Shown: piece by piece, positions 9,383 to 18,638 of the stretch | How positions within the stretch are numbered: the stretch's first letter is position 1 | Layout: the number at the start of each line of letters is the position of its first letter | Assembly: GCF_030813515.1 (NCBI RefSeq) | Contig: NZ_JAUSUK010000002.1 | Coordinates: 744,001-808,000, forward strand | Direction: 5' to 3' | DNA: 64,000 nt | Source of the DNA: Rhodopseudomonas julia | GTDB lineage: Bacteria > Pseudomonadota > Alphaproteobacteria > Rhizobiales > Afifellaceae | Translations under genes and position numbers: made by a program | The notes under the pieces: generated by a model | The model's input: the letters and a program-made list of their open reading frames with translations, nothing else | What the model was told of the DNA's origin: nothing | Databases searched by the model: none

Positions 9383-9494
9383 AAGCCACCTTTTTTCGCA
9401 TTGCAGGGGATAGTCGCGCCGCCCGAGAGCCAGCGCGGCAACTTGTTATGCTTTCAACAAGCTTGAGGATTTGCTCCGGCATCGGGAGCCGAAT

Positions 9495-10898
9495 ATGGCC
9501 ATCGCAGACGCGCTTTCTCGCAACGAAGACGGTATTTCTACCGCGCTTGGTATTCTCGCTCAGCGTTTCGGGGAGCGCTTTTCCACCTCCGCCGCGGTCC
9601 GTGAGCAGCACGGCCACACCACGACCTGGATCACCAATCAGCCGCCCGACGGCGTGGTCTTCGTGCATTCCACCGAAGAGGTCGCGGAAGTGGTGCGCGT
9701 CTGTGCCGAGCATCATGTGCCGATCATCCCGTTCGGCACCGGATCGTCTCTCGAAGGCCATCTCAACGCGCCGGCGGGGGGTGTCTCGATCGACTTGTCC
9801 GGGATGAAGCGGATTCTCGCGGTGCATGGGGAAGATCTCGATTGCGTCGTCGAGCCGGGGGTCACCCGTAAACAGCTGAACGAGCATCTGCGCGACACCG
9901 GGCTTTTCTTTCCGATCGATCCGGGCGCGGATGCGAGCCTCGGCGGTATGGCCTCGACGCGCGCCTCCGGCACCAATGCGGTCCGCTACGGTACCATGAA
10001 GGACAATGTCCTCAACCTTACGGCTGTCATGCCGGACGGCTCGATCGTGCGCACGGCGCAGCGGGCCAAGAAGACCTCGGCGGGCTATGATCTGACCCGG
10101 CTTCTCGTGGGAGCGGAGGGGACACTCGGCGTCATCACCGAATTGACTTTGCGGCTGCAGGGAATCCCGGAGGCGATCTCGGCCGGCGTGTGCAGCTTTC
10201 CGGATGTGGAATCGGCCTGCAACACCGTTATCGCCACCATCCAAAGCGGCATCCCCATGGCGCGCATCGAGCTCCTCGATACGCTGCAGATGCGTGCCTG
10301 CAATGCCTATTCCAAGCTCGATTACCCCGAGGCGCCGACGCTCTTTTTGGAATTCCACGGCACCACCGCCGGCGTGAAGGAGCAGGCGGAGCTCTTCGGG
10401 GAGATCGCGGAAGAATTCGGCGGCGGCAATTTTTCCTGGACGACACGGCAGGAGGACAGAGCAAAGCTCTGGCAGGCGCGTCACGATGCGTATTGGGCGG
10501 CGATCTCGCTGCGGCCGGGGACGCGAGCCTTCGCAACCGACGCCTGCGTTCCCATCTCCCGACTTGCCGATTGTGTGCGCGGAACGATGGACGACATTGC
10601 CGAGCTCGGCCTGATCGCGCCCATCGTCGGCCATGTCGGCGACGGCAATTTCCATGTGTCGGCGCTGATCGACATGGACGATCCCGCGGAACTCGAAAAG
10701 GCGCAGCAGCTTTCCGCGCGCATCAGCGCCCGTGCGATCGGGATGGATGGAACATGCACCGGTGAACACGGAATCGGTCAGGGCAAGCGCGCTTATCTGG
10801 AGCAGGAACTCGGCCCCGCTCTCGATGTCATGCGGGCGGTCAAACGCGCGATCGATCCGCAGAACATCATGAATCCGGGTAAGATCATTCGTCTCTAG
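9495..10898 (+). CDS. FAD-binding 2-hydroxyacid oxidase (D-lactate dehydrogenase / GlcD type)
   Basis: 467 residues from ATG 9495, preceded by GGGAGC; an upstream TTG at 9471 is less likely. The PCMH-type FAD domain occupies ~residues 40-220 (PFGTGSSLEGH, then GGMASTRASGTNAVRYGTMKDN and GAEGTLGVITE). The cap and C-terminal domains follow, with GHVGDGNFH and GTCTGEHGIGQGK, both typical of D-lactate dehydrogenase (cytochrome) and glycolate oxidase GlcD. It likely oxidises D-lactate or a related 2-hydroxyacid and passes electrons to cytochrome c or quinone. No GlcE/GlcF partner is adjacent, which favours the single-subunit D-lactate type. Confidence 0.88.
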   Translation: MAIADALSRNEDGISTALGILAQRFGERFSTSAAVREQHGHTTTWITNQPPDGVVFVHSTEEVAEVVRVCAEHHVPIIPFGTGSSLEGHLNAPAGGVSIDLSGMKRILAVHGEDLDCVVEPGVTRKQLNEHLRDTGLFFPIDPGADASLGGMASTRASGTNAVRYGTMKDNVLNLTAVMPDGSIVRTAQRAKKTSAGYDLTRLLVGAEGTLGVITELTLRLQGIPEAISAGVCSFPDVESACNTVIATIQSGIPMARIELLDTLQMRACNAYSKLDYPEAPTLFLEFHGTTAGVKEQAELFGEIAEEFGGGNFSWTTRQEDRAKLWQARHDAYWAAISLRPGTRAFATDACVPISRLADCVRGTMDDIAELGLIAPIVGHVGDGNFHVSALIDMDDPAELEKAQQLSARISARAIGMDGTCTGEHGIGQGKRAYLEQELGPALDVMRAVKRAIDPQNIMNPGKIIRL

Positions 10899-10944
10899 AT
10901 CGGATTGAGACCGTCGCGCAGAGGGGCGGAGAGGGAGAGTTGTT

Positions 10945-13900
10945 CTGGGAAGGCTTTACGTCGCGATAGGCCTCGCCATCATTGCGGTGCTCTTCACCGC
11001 CTTGATCGGGCCGTATCTCGTTGATTGGAGCGCCTACCGGCAGGAGTTCGAGGAAAAAGCCTCGGCGAGCCTGGGCGTGCCGGTCAAGGTGCGCGGCGAT
11101 GCCGACCTTTCGATCCTGCCCACGCCGAGCTTGCGCCTCGCGGAAGTGCGCATCGGACCTTCCGACGCGCCCATCCTGACGCTCGGGCGCCTGCGCGCCA
11201 AGGTGGAGCTCACTGGTCTCCTCAAGGGGGAGATCAACATCATTTCCGTCCAGCTCGATCGGCCGCGCTTGATGCTGGATGTTGCCGATCTCGCTCAGCC
11301 GGGAAGGCGGCTGCGTATCGGCCGCTTCGGGCCAGAGCAGATTTCCCTCGACGCGATGGAAATTCGAAACGGCGAGATCGACCTCAAGGACAGCCGACGC
11401 GGCGCGTCCTGGCGGATCGGCGATATCAATGCGCTGATGCAAGCGCGCTCGCTCGAAGGGCCCGGGCATTTGCAGGGCGGCTTCCGGCTCGGGGGCGACG
11501 CCTACAGCATCGATGTCGGGGTTGGACGCCTGGCCGATGGCCGCATGCCATTGAAGGCGAGCCTGACGCCCGCGGCGAAACCTCTGGTGTTGTCGGTTGC
11601 CGGCGATCTCGTCACGGATGGTGAAGAGGGGCTCGCCTTGAAGGGTACCTTCGACCTTTCCGGTCTCAAGCCGGATACGGAAGCGGGGCCCGAGCAATCT
11701 CTCTCGCCGCTCGCGCTTTTGCGGACGAAGGGCGAGTTCGAGCTCACCAGCGAGAAGCTCGCCTCGGAAGACTTCACCTTTGCTTACGGGCCGGAAGCGA
11801 ACGCGGTTCAGGCGGCGGGTCATGGCGAACTCGCATTCGTGCCGGAACCGCGCTTCGCCATTGCGCTCGATGCGCGGCAGATCGATCTCGATCGGGCGCT
11901 CGGGGCCGGTGGAGGCAAGCCGGTCGCCATCGAAAAAGCGGCCGAAAGGCTCGTCGCCGGGCTCACAGATCTGCCGAGGCCCTCGGTTCCCGGCACCCTT
12001 ACGCTCGATGCGCAAGGCGTCGTTGTCGGCGGCAGCGTCATTCAGGCGGTCGGGGCGGATGTGAAGCCCGCAGAGAATGGCTGGAGGGTGGATATCCTGT
12101 CCGCGATGCTGCCGGGGGCGACACGCATCGATGTCAGCGGCGATATCGACACGACCACGCCAACTTTCCACGGCCACGGGCGGATCGCTTCCGAGCGTCC
12201 CGCGGCCTTTGCTGCCTGGTGGCGCGGCGATGCCGGAGACGCGCTGCGCCTCGACCATTTCAAGGTGGAAGCCGATCTCGACCTGTCACAGCGCCGGCAG
12301 ACGGCGCAGAATCTGGTTGCGGAGATCAATGACGGGACGATCGACGGCGCGATTTCCATGCGCCGGTTCGCGCGCACCGGAGAAACGTTCGCCGATGTGA
12401 CTCTGAGCGCCGAGAATGTGGCACTCGAAGAGGCGGAGGCGGTCACGGGCCTTCTTGCCGGAGACGATCTGCGCAACGGCAATTTCGCACGTGTGGCGAT
12501 GTCGCTTGCGGCACAGAACCTGTCCGTGGGCGGGGCGGAGGCGGCCTTCGTCAATCTGGAAGGGGTATTGAGCGGCGACAGTCTGGACATTGCCACCTTG
12601 TCGATCGCCGATCTCGCCGGCGCCGATATCAATGCGTCGGGACGGATCGAGAATTTCTTCGCGGCACCGCGAGGCCGGCTTTCGGCCGATATCGTGGCTG
12701 AGAACCTAGCAGGTGCTGCCGCCTTTCTGCGGGGGCTTCTGCCGCAGAGCCAACTTGCGGAACGTCTGGTGGCGCGCGCTCAGGCCTTGTCGCCTGTCGA
12801 TGCCAGTCTCGTGGCGACCGCTGAGACGGATGGGGCGCTGACGCTGGAGCTTTCCGGTAATTTTGCCGGAACGCGGCTGACGCTGACCGCCGACGGGCGG
12901 GGCGGCTTCAACGATCCGGAAGAGCTTTCCGGGCAGGCCGATCTCCTCGTGCAATCGCAGGATTCGGCCTCACTCCTCACTCAATTCGGCTTCGACGTCG
13001 TGCCGTTGCCCGGAAGTGGGCCGGCTCGGTTGAGCGTGAAAGCGAACGGGTCTGTCGGCCAGGGTGCCGATCTCGACGCGAGGGGACGTATCGCCGGCAT
13101 CGATTTCGGCTTCGACGGGCGCGGCGAATTCGGCGGGGATGCGCTTTCTCTTGCGGGTCCGTTGTCACTTTCGACCGAGGACGTCGATTCCGTCCTCCTT
13201 CTTGCCGGTGTGGCGCTGCCTGGGATCGGCGAAGGCCACGCTCTTGCAGCGAGTGGGCCGTTCAAGCTCTCGGGCGGCGTGGCCGAGCTCGATCTCGAGA
13301 GCGCGTCTTTCGCCGGTCAGAATGTCAGTGGCAGCCTCATGCTCAAGGCGGGCGACAGCCTGGCCATCGGCGGCGACCTTCGCCTGCAGACCGTCTCCTT
13401 GCCGCTTCTCTTGGCCGCGCCGTTCGGGATGACGCCGGCCTATGCGGTGGGGCAGTGGCCGACCCAGGCTTTCGCCCCGGCTCTTCCAACCGGGATTTCT
13501 CTCGATCTCGCCGTCAAGGCGCAAGAGGCGGCGACGGGCCTCGTCATGCCTCTGCGCAATCCGGCCTTCACGCTGCGCTACGACGGGGGACGCCTGCGTT
13601 TCGACAATCTCAGCGGCGGTTTTGCCGGCGGCGAGCTCGCCGGGGTTCTCTCGGCGGGAGGTGGCGAGGGCGCACAACCGCTGACATTGCAATTGTCTCT
13701 CAAAGATGCGGTTCTCGCCGAACTCGTCTGGCGCGAAGATGGTCGTCCGGTTGCCTCGGGGCGGCTTTCCACGTCGCTCGAACTGATGGGACGCGGCCGG
13801 TCTTTCTCGGGCATGGTCTCCGCCTTGAACGGGAGCGGTTCCTTCACCCTGCGCGACGGCCTCCTGCGGTATTTGAATCCGCAGGCTTTCGGCTCCGTCA

Positions 13901-14748
13901 TTCGCGCCGCCGACGCCGGGCTGAAGCTTGAAAGCAAGCCGGTTGCGGCTGCGTTTTCGGGACATCTCGATGCGGGGACACTTTCCTTCGATGAGGCGAC
14001 GGGCTCGTTCTCAGTCACCTCCGGGACGGTTCGGCTGTCGACGCTGCAGGTGGCGGGGAGCGAAAGCGCGACCGTCCTCGGCAACGCGTCTCTCGACCTC
14101 AACCGCATGGAGCTCGCCTCCGACTGGTCTCTGAAGGTCGATCCCGGTCAGGATGCGGTGACGGGCGCGCAACCCGAAGTCGGGATCGTCTTTTCCGGGC
14201 CTCTTGCCGATCCCGGTCGCCATATCGACGTCACGCCGTTCCTCGGTTTTCTGACGGTGCGCGCCTTCGAGCAGGAGGTGGAACGGGTCGAGAAGCTTCA
14301 GGCGGAAATCCTGGAAGGCGAGCGGCTGCGCCGTGAGTTGAAGCGCCAGCGCGAAGAGGAACAGCGCCAGGAGCGCGAGAAGGCGGCGCAGGCTGCTGAA
14401 GAGAAAGCTGCTGCCGAGAAGGCTGCGGCGGAGGAGGCGGCTCAGCGGGCCGAAGAGGCGGCTGAGGAAACGGCTCCCGGCGCGCAGCACGGTGAGCCGG
14501 GCGCGGCTCGGCCCGACGCTCCATCAGCGGATGGAACGCAAGGGGATGGAACCCAAGGCCGCCCGGAAAAACCCGAAGCGCGAGGTTCGACGCCGAAGCC
14601 GCAGGGTTCGGAGAGAGATCAGGAGACGTTTGGGCGTCGGCTCGGCCGCATCCTTGACGAACCGGTTCCGGAGGCCCCCAAAGCGGTCGCGCCGGAGCGT
14701 GGCGGCAGCGGCGCGCCGCTCGACCTCCTGCCGTCGCTGTCGGAATAA
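10945..14748 (+). CDS. Large AsmA-family protein with non-standard start
   Basis: About 1267 residues. An N-terminal membrane anchor (LYVAIGLAIIAVLFTALIG) leads into an AsmA domain (DWSAYRQEFEEKASASLG..VKVRGDADLSILPTPSL) and a long beta-rich repeat region, ending in an AsmA_2-like segment (~850-1090). This is the plan of bridge-like lipid-transfer proteins spanning the periplasm. The C-terminal ~150 residues are a Glu/Ala/Arg-rich coiled coil followed by a Pro/Gly-rich tail. There is no ATG, GTG or TTG in frame between the stop at 10906 and GTG 10987, and that GTG would cut the membrane anchor. A CTG at 10945 behind GGAGAGGGAGAG is the best start. The stop is 3 bp from the converging RHH gene. 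Confidence 0.85.
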   Translation: MGRLYVAIGLAIIAVLFTALIGPYLVDWSAYRQEFEEKASASLGVPVKVRGDADLSILPTPSLRLAEVRIGPSDAPILTLGRLRAKVELTGLLKGEINIISVQLDRPRLMLDVADLAQPGRRLRIGRFGPEQISLDAMEIRNGEIDLKDSRRGASWRIGDINALMQARSLEGPGHLQGGFRLGGDAYSIDVGVGRLADGRMPLKASLTPAAKPLVLSVAGDLVTDGEEGLALKGTFDLSGLKPDTEAGPEQSLSPLALLRTKGEFELTSEKLASEDFTFAYGPEANAVQAAGHGELAFVPEPRFAIALDARQIDLDRALGAGGGKPVAIEKAAERLVAGLTDLPRPSVPGTLTLDAQGVVVGGSVIQAVGADVKPAENGWRVDILSAMLPGATRIDVSGDIDTTTPTFHGHGRIASERPAAFAAWWRGDAGDALRLDHFKVEADLDLSQRRQTAQNLVAEINDGTIDGAISMRRFARTGETFADVTLSAENVALEEAEAVTGLLAGDDLRNGNFARVAMSLAAQNLSVGGAEAAFVNLEGVLSGDSLDIATLSIADLAGADINASGRIENFFAAPRGRLSADIVAENLAGAAAFLRGLLPQSQLAERLVARAQALSPVDASLVATAETDGALTLELSGNFAGTRLTLTADGRGGFNDPEELSGQADLLVQSQDSASLLTQFGFDVVPLPGSGPARLSVKANGSVGQGADLDARGRIAGIDFGFDGRGEFGGDALSLAGPLSLSTEDVDSVLLLAGVALPGIGEGHALAASGPFKLSGGVAELDLESASFAGQNVSGSLMLKAGDSLAIGGDLRLQTVSLPLLLAAPFGMTPAYAVGQWPTQAFAPALPTGISLDLAVKAQEAATGLVMPLRNPAFTLRYDGGRLRFDNLSGGFAGGELAGVLSAGGGEGAQPLTLQLSLKDAVLAELVWREDGRPVASGRLSTSLELMGRGRSFSGMVSALNGSGSFTLRDGLLRYLNPQAFGSVIRAADAGLKLESKPVAAAFSGHLDAGTLSFDEATGSFSVTSGTVRLSTLQVAGSESATVLGNASLDLNRMELASDWSLKVDPGQDAVTGAQPEVGIVFSGPLADPGRHIDVTPFLGFLTVRAFEQEVERVEKLQAEILEGERLRRELKRQREEEQRQEREKAAQAAEEKAAAEKAAAEEAAQRAEEAAEETAPGAQHGEPGAARPDAPSADGTQGDGTQGRPEKPEARGSTPKPQGSERDQETFGRRLGRILDEPVPEAPKAVAPERGGSGAPLDLLPSLSE

Positions 14749-14751
14749 GCC

Positions 14752-14970
14752 TCAGCCGTTCTCTTCCAGCCGCTGCCGGAGATCCTCAAGAACGGCAATG
14801 CGCAGGGCGGATGAGAGGTTATCGGTCTCCCGCCGCGCATCGATCTCCTCGATCAAAGCGGCGAGCGGCATTTCTCGTGTTTCGGCCATCGCCTTGAGCT
14901 CAGCCCAGAAGGGATCTTCCAGGCTGACGCTCGTGCGATGTCCGGCGATGACGACGGAGCGCTTTTTCAC
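14752..14970 (-). CDS. Ribbon-helix-helix domain protein
   Basis: 72 residues of the alphaproteobacterial RHH_4 family. The strand-helix-helix order is visible: KKRSVVIAGHRTSVSLEDPFW, a helix to about residue 30, then LAALIEEIDARR and a C-terminal Leu-rich helix. RHH proteins bind DNA as dimers through the beta strand, but many members of this family have no known target. It sits at the end of the leftward fumC/DUF4169 block, 30 bp after the exported protein gene. Confidence 0.85.
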   Translation of the reverse strand: MKKRSVVIAGHRTSVSLEDPFWAELKAMAETREMPLAALIEEIDARRETDNLSSALRIAVLEDLRQRLEENG

Positions 14971-15000
14971 ATCGTCACGACGGGCAGGGCCGCGCTCCGT

Positions 15001-15783
15001 TCAGTTCCCGGAGCCCGGCAGCGGCAGAAGCGCCTCAGGCGGGGGCGGCGGGGTGATGCGGATCGTCGGATCGGGCTCCACCGAACTGTCCGGTTGCAGG
15101 GGCGCCGGTTCTTCCGAGGCGGGTGGTACAGGGGTCGATGCCGGCGTGGTGCAGGCCGAGCGCATCGTGCGCAGCGCGGCCGCAGACCCCTTCAAGGTGA
15201 GATCGAGACGCTGCTGACCGACGGCGACATTGAGGCTTTCGCCAACGGACAGGGCGTAAAGCAGAGGATCGCTGTCCTTGATCGTCACTTCCGGAAGAAA
15301 GCCGCCATAGAGCTCGCTCTGGTGCAGCCGCCCGTCGCGGCGGAAGATATCCCGATCGACCTCGAAGGCGACTTCGACGAGATCGCCTTCAAGCGCGCTC
15401 TCGATGGCAATGGTCGGGCGAACGGTGATGTCGCCGCCTGCAAGCGTGCAGCTGATGTCGAGAGGCACGTCATCGCACTGATCGCAACCGGCGATGAAGG
15501 CGGCAGCACCACTGTCGGTGAGGGATGAGCGCCAGGAATAGGAATCGCCGCTCGTTTCACTGGACCCTGACGCTGCAGGCGCACTCATACCGCTTCCATC
15601 CGTGTTCTCGGTCTGGGATTGCGGCTGTTGCTGTGGTTGCGGCTGCTGGGTCGGCGAAGGCTGCGTCTGAGATGGCACCTGCATCGGAATCTGCCGGATG
15701 GTGCCGGGAGCCTGATCCTGCGCGAGCGCCATCGTCGGTGTGGCGAGGAGTGAGAAAGCGACAAGGCGAGACATCATCTGCAT
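15001..15783 (-). CDS. Exported protein of unknown function, Gln/Pro-rich linker
   Basis: 260 residues from ATG 15783, preceded by GAGGTT; a longer in-frame extension runs back over the neighbouring genes and is not credible. Signal peptide MQMMSRLVAFSLLATPTMALA. Residues ~25-60 are a Pro/Gln/Ser-rich linker (repeated PQPQQQPQ), followed by a Ser/Gly stretch. The core, about residues 85-215, contains two cysteine pairs (CDQCDD and DISCTLAG, plus a late CTTP) and a pattern of short beta strands. The C-terminal 40 residues are Pro-rich. I do not recognise the domain. A periplasmic or surface role is all that can be inferred. Confidence 0.7.
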   Translation of the reverse strand: MQMMSRLVAFSLLATPTMALAQDQAPGTIRQIPMQVPSQTQPSPTQQPQPQQQPQSQTENTDGSGMSAPAASGSSETSGDSYSWRSSLTDSGAAAFIAGCDQCDDVPLDISCTLAGGDITVRPTIAIESALEGDLVEVAFEVDRDIFRRDGRLHQSELYGGFLPEVTIKDSDPLLYALSVGESLNVAVGQQRLDLTLKGSAAALRTMRSACTTPASTPVPPASEEPAPLQPDSSVEPDPTIRITPPPPPEALLPLPGSGN

Positions 15784-15790
15784 GGCAACC

Positions 15791-15991
15791 TCATGGTTTT
15801 TCCTCGCCCTCAGGCGGTGCGCCGCGGAAATGACCTTCCAGCCGGCGCGTCTCTTTGGCGAGCACGTCACGCTCGGTCTGCCGTTCTGCCGCACTGCGGC
15901 CATGCCGCCGGCGGTTTTCCGCAGCGTCTTTTTCCTTGGCCTGACGCGCCGCCCGTTTGCGGGCGGTGCGCAGATTGACGATCTCGGCCAT
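15791..15991 (-). CDS. DUF4169 family protein
   Basis: 66 residues, highly charged and helical, beginning MAEIVNLRTARKRAARQAKE, the hallmark of DUF4169. The family is restricted mainly to alphaproteobacteria and has no assigned function. It lies 10 bp downstream of the fumC stop, so it is probably co-transcribed with fumC, and 7 bp before the exported protein gene. Confidence 0.85.
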   Translation of the reverse strand: MAEIVNLRTARKRAARQAKEKDAAENRRRHGRSAAERQTERDVLAKETRRLEGHFRGAPPEGEEKP

Positions 15992-16001
15992 AGGTTCTTT
16001 C

Positions 16002-17396
16002 TCAGCGTGGCCCGATCATGTTTTCCGGGCGGACGATCTGGTCGAATTCCTCCGGCGTGACGAAACCGAGGCCGACCGCCTCTTCCTTCAAGGTCGTGCC
16101 GTTCTTGTGGGCCGTCTTGGCGACTTTGGTGGCGTTGTCGTAGCCGATCTTCGGCGCAAGCGCGGTCACGAGCATCAAGGAACGCTGCATCAATTCTGCA
16201 ATGCGCTCTTCGTTGGCCTGAATGCCCACCACGCATTTGTCGGCGAAGGACCGGCAGGCGCCGGCGAGGAGGTCGATCGACTGCAGCATGTTGTAGGCGA
16301 GGACCGGCTTATAGACGTTGAGCTCGAAATGCCCCTGGCTTCCGGCAATGCCGATCGTGGTGTTGTTGCCCATCACCTGAGCGCAAACCATGGTCATCGC
16401 CTCGCACTGGGTCGGGTTGACCTTGCCCGGCATGATCGAGGAGCCCGGCTCGTTTTCCGGCAGGATCAATTCGCCGAGACCGGAGCGCGGGCCGGAACCC
16501 AGGAAGCGAATGTCATTGGCGATCTTGAAGAGCGACACGGCGAGCGTGTTGATCGCGCCATGGGCCGAGACATAGGCGTCGTGGGTTGCAAGCGCCTCGA
16601 ACTTGTTGGGCGCGGTGCGGAAGGGCAGACCGGTCGATTCGGCGACCGCGGCTGCAAATTTCTCGGCGAATTCCGGCTTGGTGTTGAGCCCGGTGCCGAC
16701 CGCCGTCCCGCCCTGGGCGAGTTCGAAGAGATAGTCGACGCCTTCGCGCACGCGGCGCAGGCCGTAATCGAGCTGGGCGACGTAACCGGAGAATTCCTGG
16801 CCAAGCGTGACGGGCGTCGCGTCTTGCGTATGCGTGCGGCCGATCTTGATGATATCGGCGAAGGCGCGTTTGCGGTCGCGCAGAGCCTCGCGCAGATGCT
16901 CGACCGCGGGAATGAGGTGGTGCACGATCTCTTCCGCCGCCGCGATATGCATCGCTGTCGGGAAGGTGTCGTTGGAGGACTGGCTTCGATTGACGTGGTC
17001 GTTCGGGTGGACCGGATCTTTCGAGCCGAGCGTGCCGCCGAGCATCTCGATCGCGCGATTGGCGATGACCTCGTTGGCATTCATGTTGCTCTGGGTGCCC
17101 GAACCCGTCTGCCAGATGACGAGCGGGAAATTGTCGTCGAACTTGCCGGAAGCGACTTCCTGGCCGGCCGCGGAAATCGCGTCGGCGAGGCGAGGCTCGA
17201 GGTTGCCGAGGTCCTTGTTGACCTGCGCGGCAGCGCTCTTGATCAGGCCGAGCGCGCGGATGAGCGGCTTAGGCATCCGCTCATGGCCGATTTCGAAATT
17301 CTTGAGCGAGCGCGCGGTCTGTGCGCCCCAATATTTGTCGGAGGGAACTTCCAGGGGGCCGAAGGAATCGGTCTCGGTACGCGTGCTCTCTGTCAT
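16002..17396 (-). CDS. fumC: Class II fumarate hydratase
   Basis: 464 residues, the usual length of FumC, which interconverts fumarate and L-malate in the TCA cycle without an iron-sulfur cluster. ATG 17396 was chosen over an in-frame start 27 codons upstream because it aligns with the conserved beginning ([25 protein letters not shown]). Signature [11 protein letters not shown] is present near residue 320, as are the substrate-binding [10 protein letters not shown] and SSNDTFPTA segments. Followed by the DUF4169 gene; sspB is 111 bp upstream on the same strand. Confidence 0.96.
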   Translation of the reverse strand: MTESTRTETDSFGPLEVPSDKYWGAQTARSLKNFEIGHERMPKPLIRALGLIKSAAAQVNKDLGNLEPRLADAISAAGQEVASGKFDDNFPLVIWQTGSGTQSNMNANEVIANRAIEMLGGTLGSKDPVHPNDHVNRSQSSNDTFPTAMHIAAAEEIVHHLIPAVEHLREALRDRKRAFADIIKIGRTHTQDATPVTLGQEFSGYVAQLDYGLRRVREGVDYLFELAQGGTAVGTGLNTKPEFAEKFAAAVAESTGLPFRTAPNKFEALATHDAYVSAHGAINTLAVSLFKIANDIRFLGSGPRSGLGELILPENEPGSSIMPGKVNPTQCEAMTMVCAQVMGNNTTIGIAGSQGHFELNVYKPVLAYNMLQSIDLLAGACRSFADKCVVGIQANEERIAELMQRSLMLVTALAPKIGYDNATKVAKTAHKNGTTLKEEAVGLGFVTPEEFDQIVRPENMIGPR

Positions 17397-17507
17397 GGTC
17401 GGGTCCGCCAGTTTTTCGGCCTTTTCCCATTGGCGGGCGCCGCAGGCAAGAGCCGGAGGCGGGAAAGAGGCTTTCAACCGACGAGGAACAGAAAAAGACG
17501 CGGACGC

Positions 17508-18086
17508 TCAGCCGTTTTTCTTGCGAAATGCGTCGAGAGAGACGACTTCGGCACCCTCTTTGCCGTCCTCGCCTTCGGCCGGCGCCTCTGCAGTCTCCGC
17601 GCTTCCTTCCTTGCGCTCCAGGACCGCCGGCGGAAGAGGGCTGGGCATGAGGCCCGGCTGTTCCTCTTCACCAGGGAGAAGCCCCGGCATCGCCTCAACT
17701 TCCGCAGAGGCGAGATTTTCGCCCTCCGTCTCCGGCACATCGAACTTCAGGCCGAAGCTCGCATGCGGATCGACGAAAGCCTTGATCGCGCGGAAGGGGA
17801 CGAGAAGACGTTCCGGCACGCCGTTGAAGGAGAGGCCGACCTCGAAGGTCGTCTCCGTGACGTTGAGGTCCCAGAATTGGTGCTGGAGGACGATGGTCAT
17901 CTCTTCGGGATATTGCGCCCTGAGACGCGAGGAGATGCGCACGCCTGGGTGACGGGTCTCGAAGGTCACGAAGAAATGGTGCTCGCCGGGCAATCCGGTC
18001 TGCGCCACCTCGCCGATCACCTTACGGATGACCTGCCTCAGGGCGTCCTGAGTGAGAATGTCGTAACGAATGAGGTCGCTTGCCAT
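17508..18086 (-). CDS. sspB: SspB, ClpXP adaptor for tmRNA-tagged proteins
   Basis: 192 residues of the alphaproteobacterial SspB family. The folded N-terminal domain (~1-120) opens with IRYDILTQDALRQVIRKVI and includes HHFFVTFETRHPGVRIS and MTIVLQHQFWDL, the region that binds ssrA-type degrons. A long acidic/Pro linker follows. The last residues (VVSLDAFRKKNG) resemble the XB motif that docks on the ClpX zinc-binding domain. SspB tethers ssrA-tagged proteins to ClpXP. The gene that makes the tag RNA, ssrA, ends about 95 bp upstream on the same strand. Confidence 0.93.
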   Translation of the reverse strand: MASDLIRYDILTQDALRQVIRKVIGEVAQTGLPGEHHFFVTFETRHPGVRISSRLRAQYPEEMTIVLQHQFWDLNVTETTFEVGLSFNGVPERLLVPFRAIKAFVDPHASFGLKFDVPETEGENLASAEVEAMPGLLPGEEEQPGLMPSPLPPAVLERKEGSAETAEAPAEGEDGKEGAEVVSLDAFRKKNG

Positions 18087-18181
18087 TGAGCGAAACTATG
18101 TTGGCCGCGCGCAACGGGCAATATGCGCCAGGACGTTTCGGCCCCTCTGACACCGATTTGCAACGGCATGGAAAACGAAAT

Positions 18182-18531
18182 GGAGGCTTCTGTTGCCAGG
18201 TGCCTCCGGACCCCGCCTGACGGGGCTAACCGCCAGGGCTTGAATCGAAGCAGTCAGGCTGCATTACGCAGCGAGACGAGCCTCAGCATAGTTGTCATTC
18301 GCAACTACAAGTTTTAGTCCGATAACGGTGGAACCATACCGAGCGAAAGTTCAGCCTTTACACCCTCGTCGATCCTATTTCGCCCCCATCAACAGCGGCC
18401 CCTTGCAGGGATTCCGGCTCTTCCAGGCACTCTGCCCTGGGCCGTTGATGGTGGAGGCGCCGGGTACCGCCCCCGGGTCCGATAGGCTTATTCCGCAGAC
18501 CATTTATCGCCATAGTCGGCTTGCGCCGACG
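18182..18531 (-). ncRNA. ssrA: Circularly permuted two-piece tmRNA
   Basis: Leftward gene in permuted order. The acceptor piece comes first and ends in CCACCA (18454-18449). The excised loop follows, then the coding piece begins GGGGGCG at 18387, with GATCGACG shortly after. The two ends form the 7-bp acceptor stem GGGGGCG/CGCCTCC. The tag reading frame (18302-18264) encodes ANDNYAEARLAA then TAA, with GCG as resume codon. A GGAGGC/GCCTCC stem and a short T-rich stretch close the 3' end. It rescues stalled ribosomes with SmpB. Exact processed ends are approximate. Confidence 0.95.
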
Positions 18532-18537
18532 CGAGCC

Positions 18538-18565
18538 AATATAAGCGGTCCTGGCTGAATTTCAA
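18538..18565 (-). promoter_or_regulatory. Sigma70-type promoter of ssrA
   Basis: On the minus strand TTGAAA (18565-18560) and TATATT (18543-18538) are separated by 16 bp. This is a near-consensus housekeeping promoter, placing transcription start near 18531, just before the acceptor piece of tmRNA. Confidence 0.75.
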
Positions 18566-18638
18566 AGGCTTGCCTGCACCCACTTTTGAGACGCGACGGG
18601 ATTTGCGTGGCGCGCCGCCGGTCAAAGGAGGAGTCTTC

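Noticed and set aside
9442-9461. CTTGTT/AACAAG inverted repeat upstream of the FAD oxidase as a regulator site
   Set aside because: A 6-bp repeat with an 8-bp spacer is plausible but occurs only once, and no regulator gene is adjacent.
10885-12258. Long open frame on the minus strand opposite the AsmA gene
   Set aside because: Its translation is Arg/Glu-rich with no recognisable domain, and it is antisense to an intact gene with a clear fold. Long antisense frames are expected in this GC-rich DNA. The same applies to the long frames opposite fumC/sspB (15957-18089), ilvB (32513-34105), recQ (47630-49333) and nifD/nifK/nifE (59141-63873).
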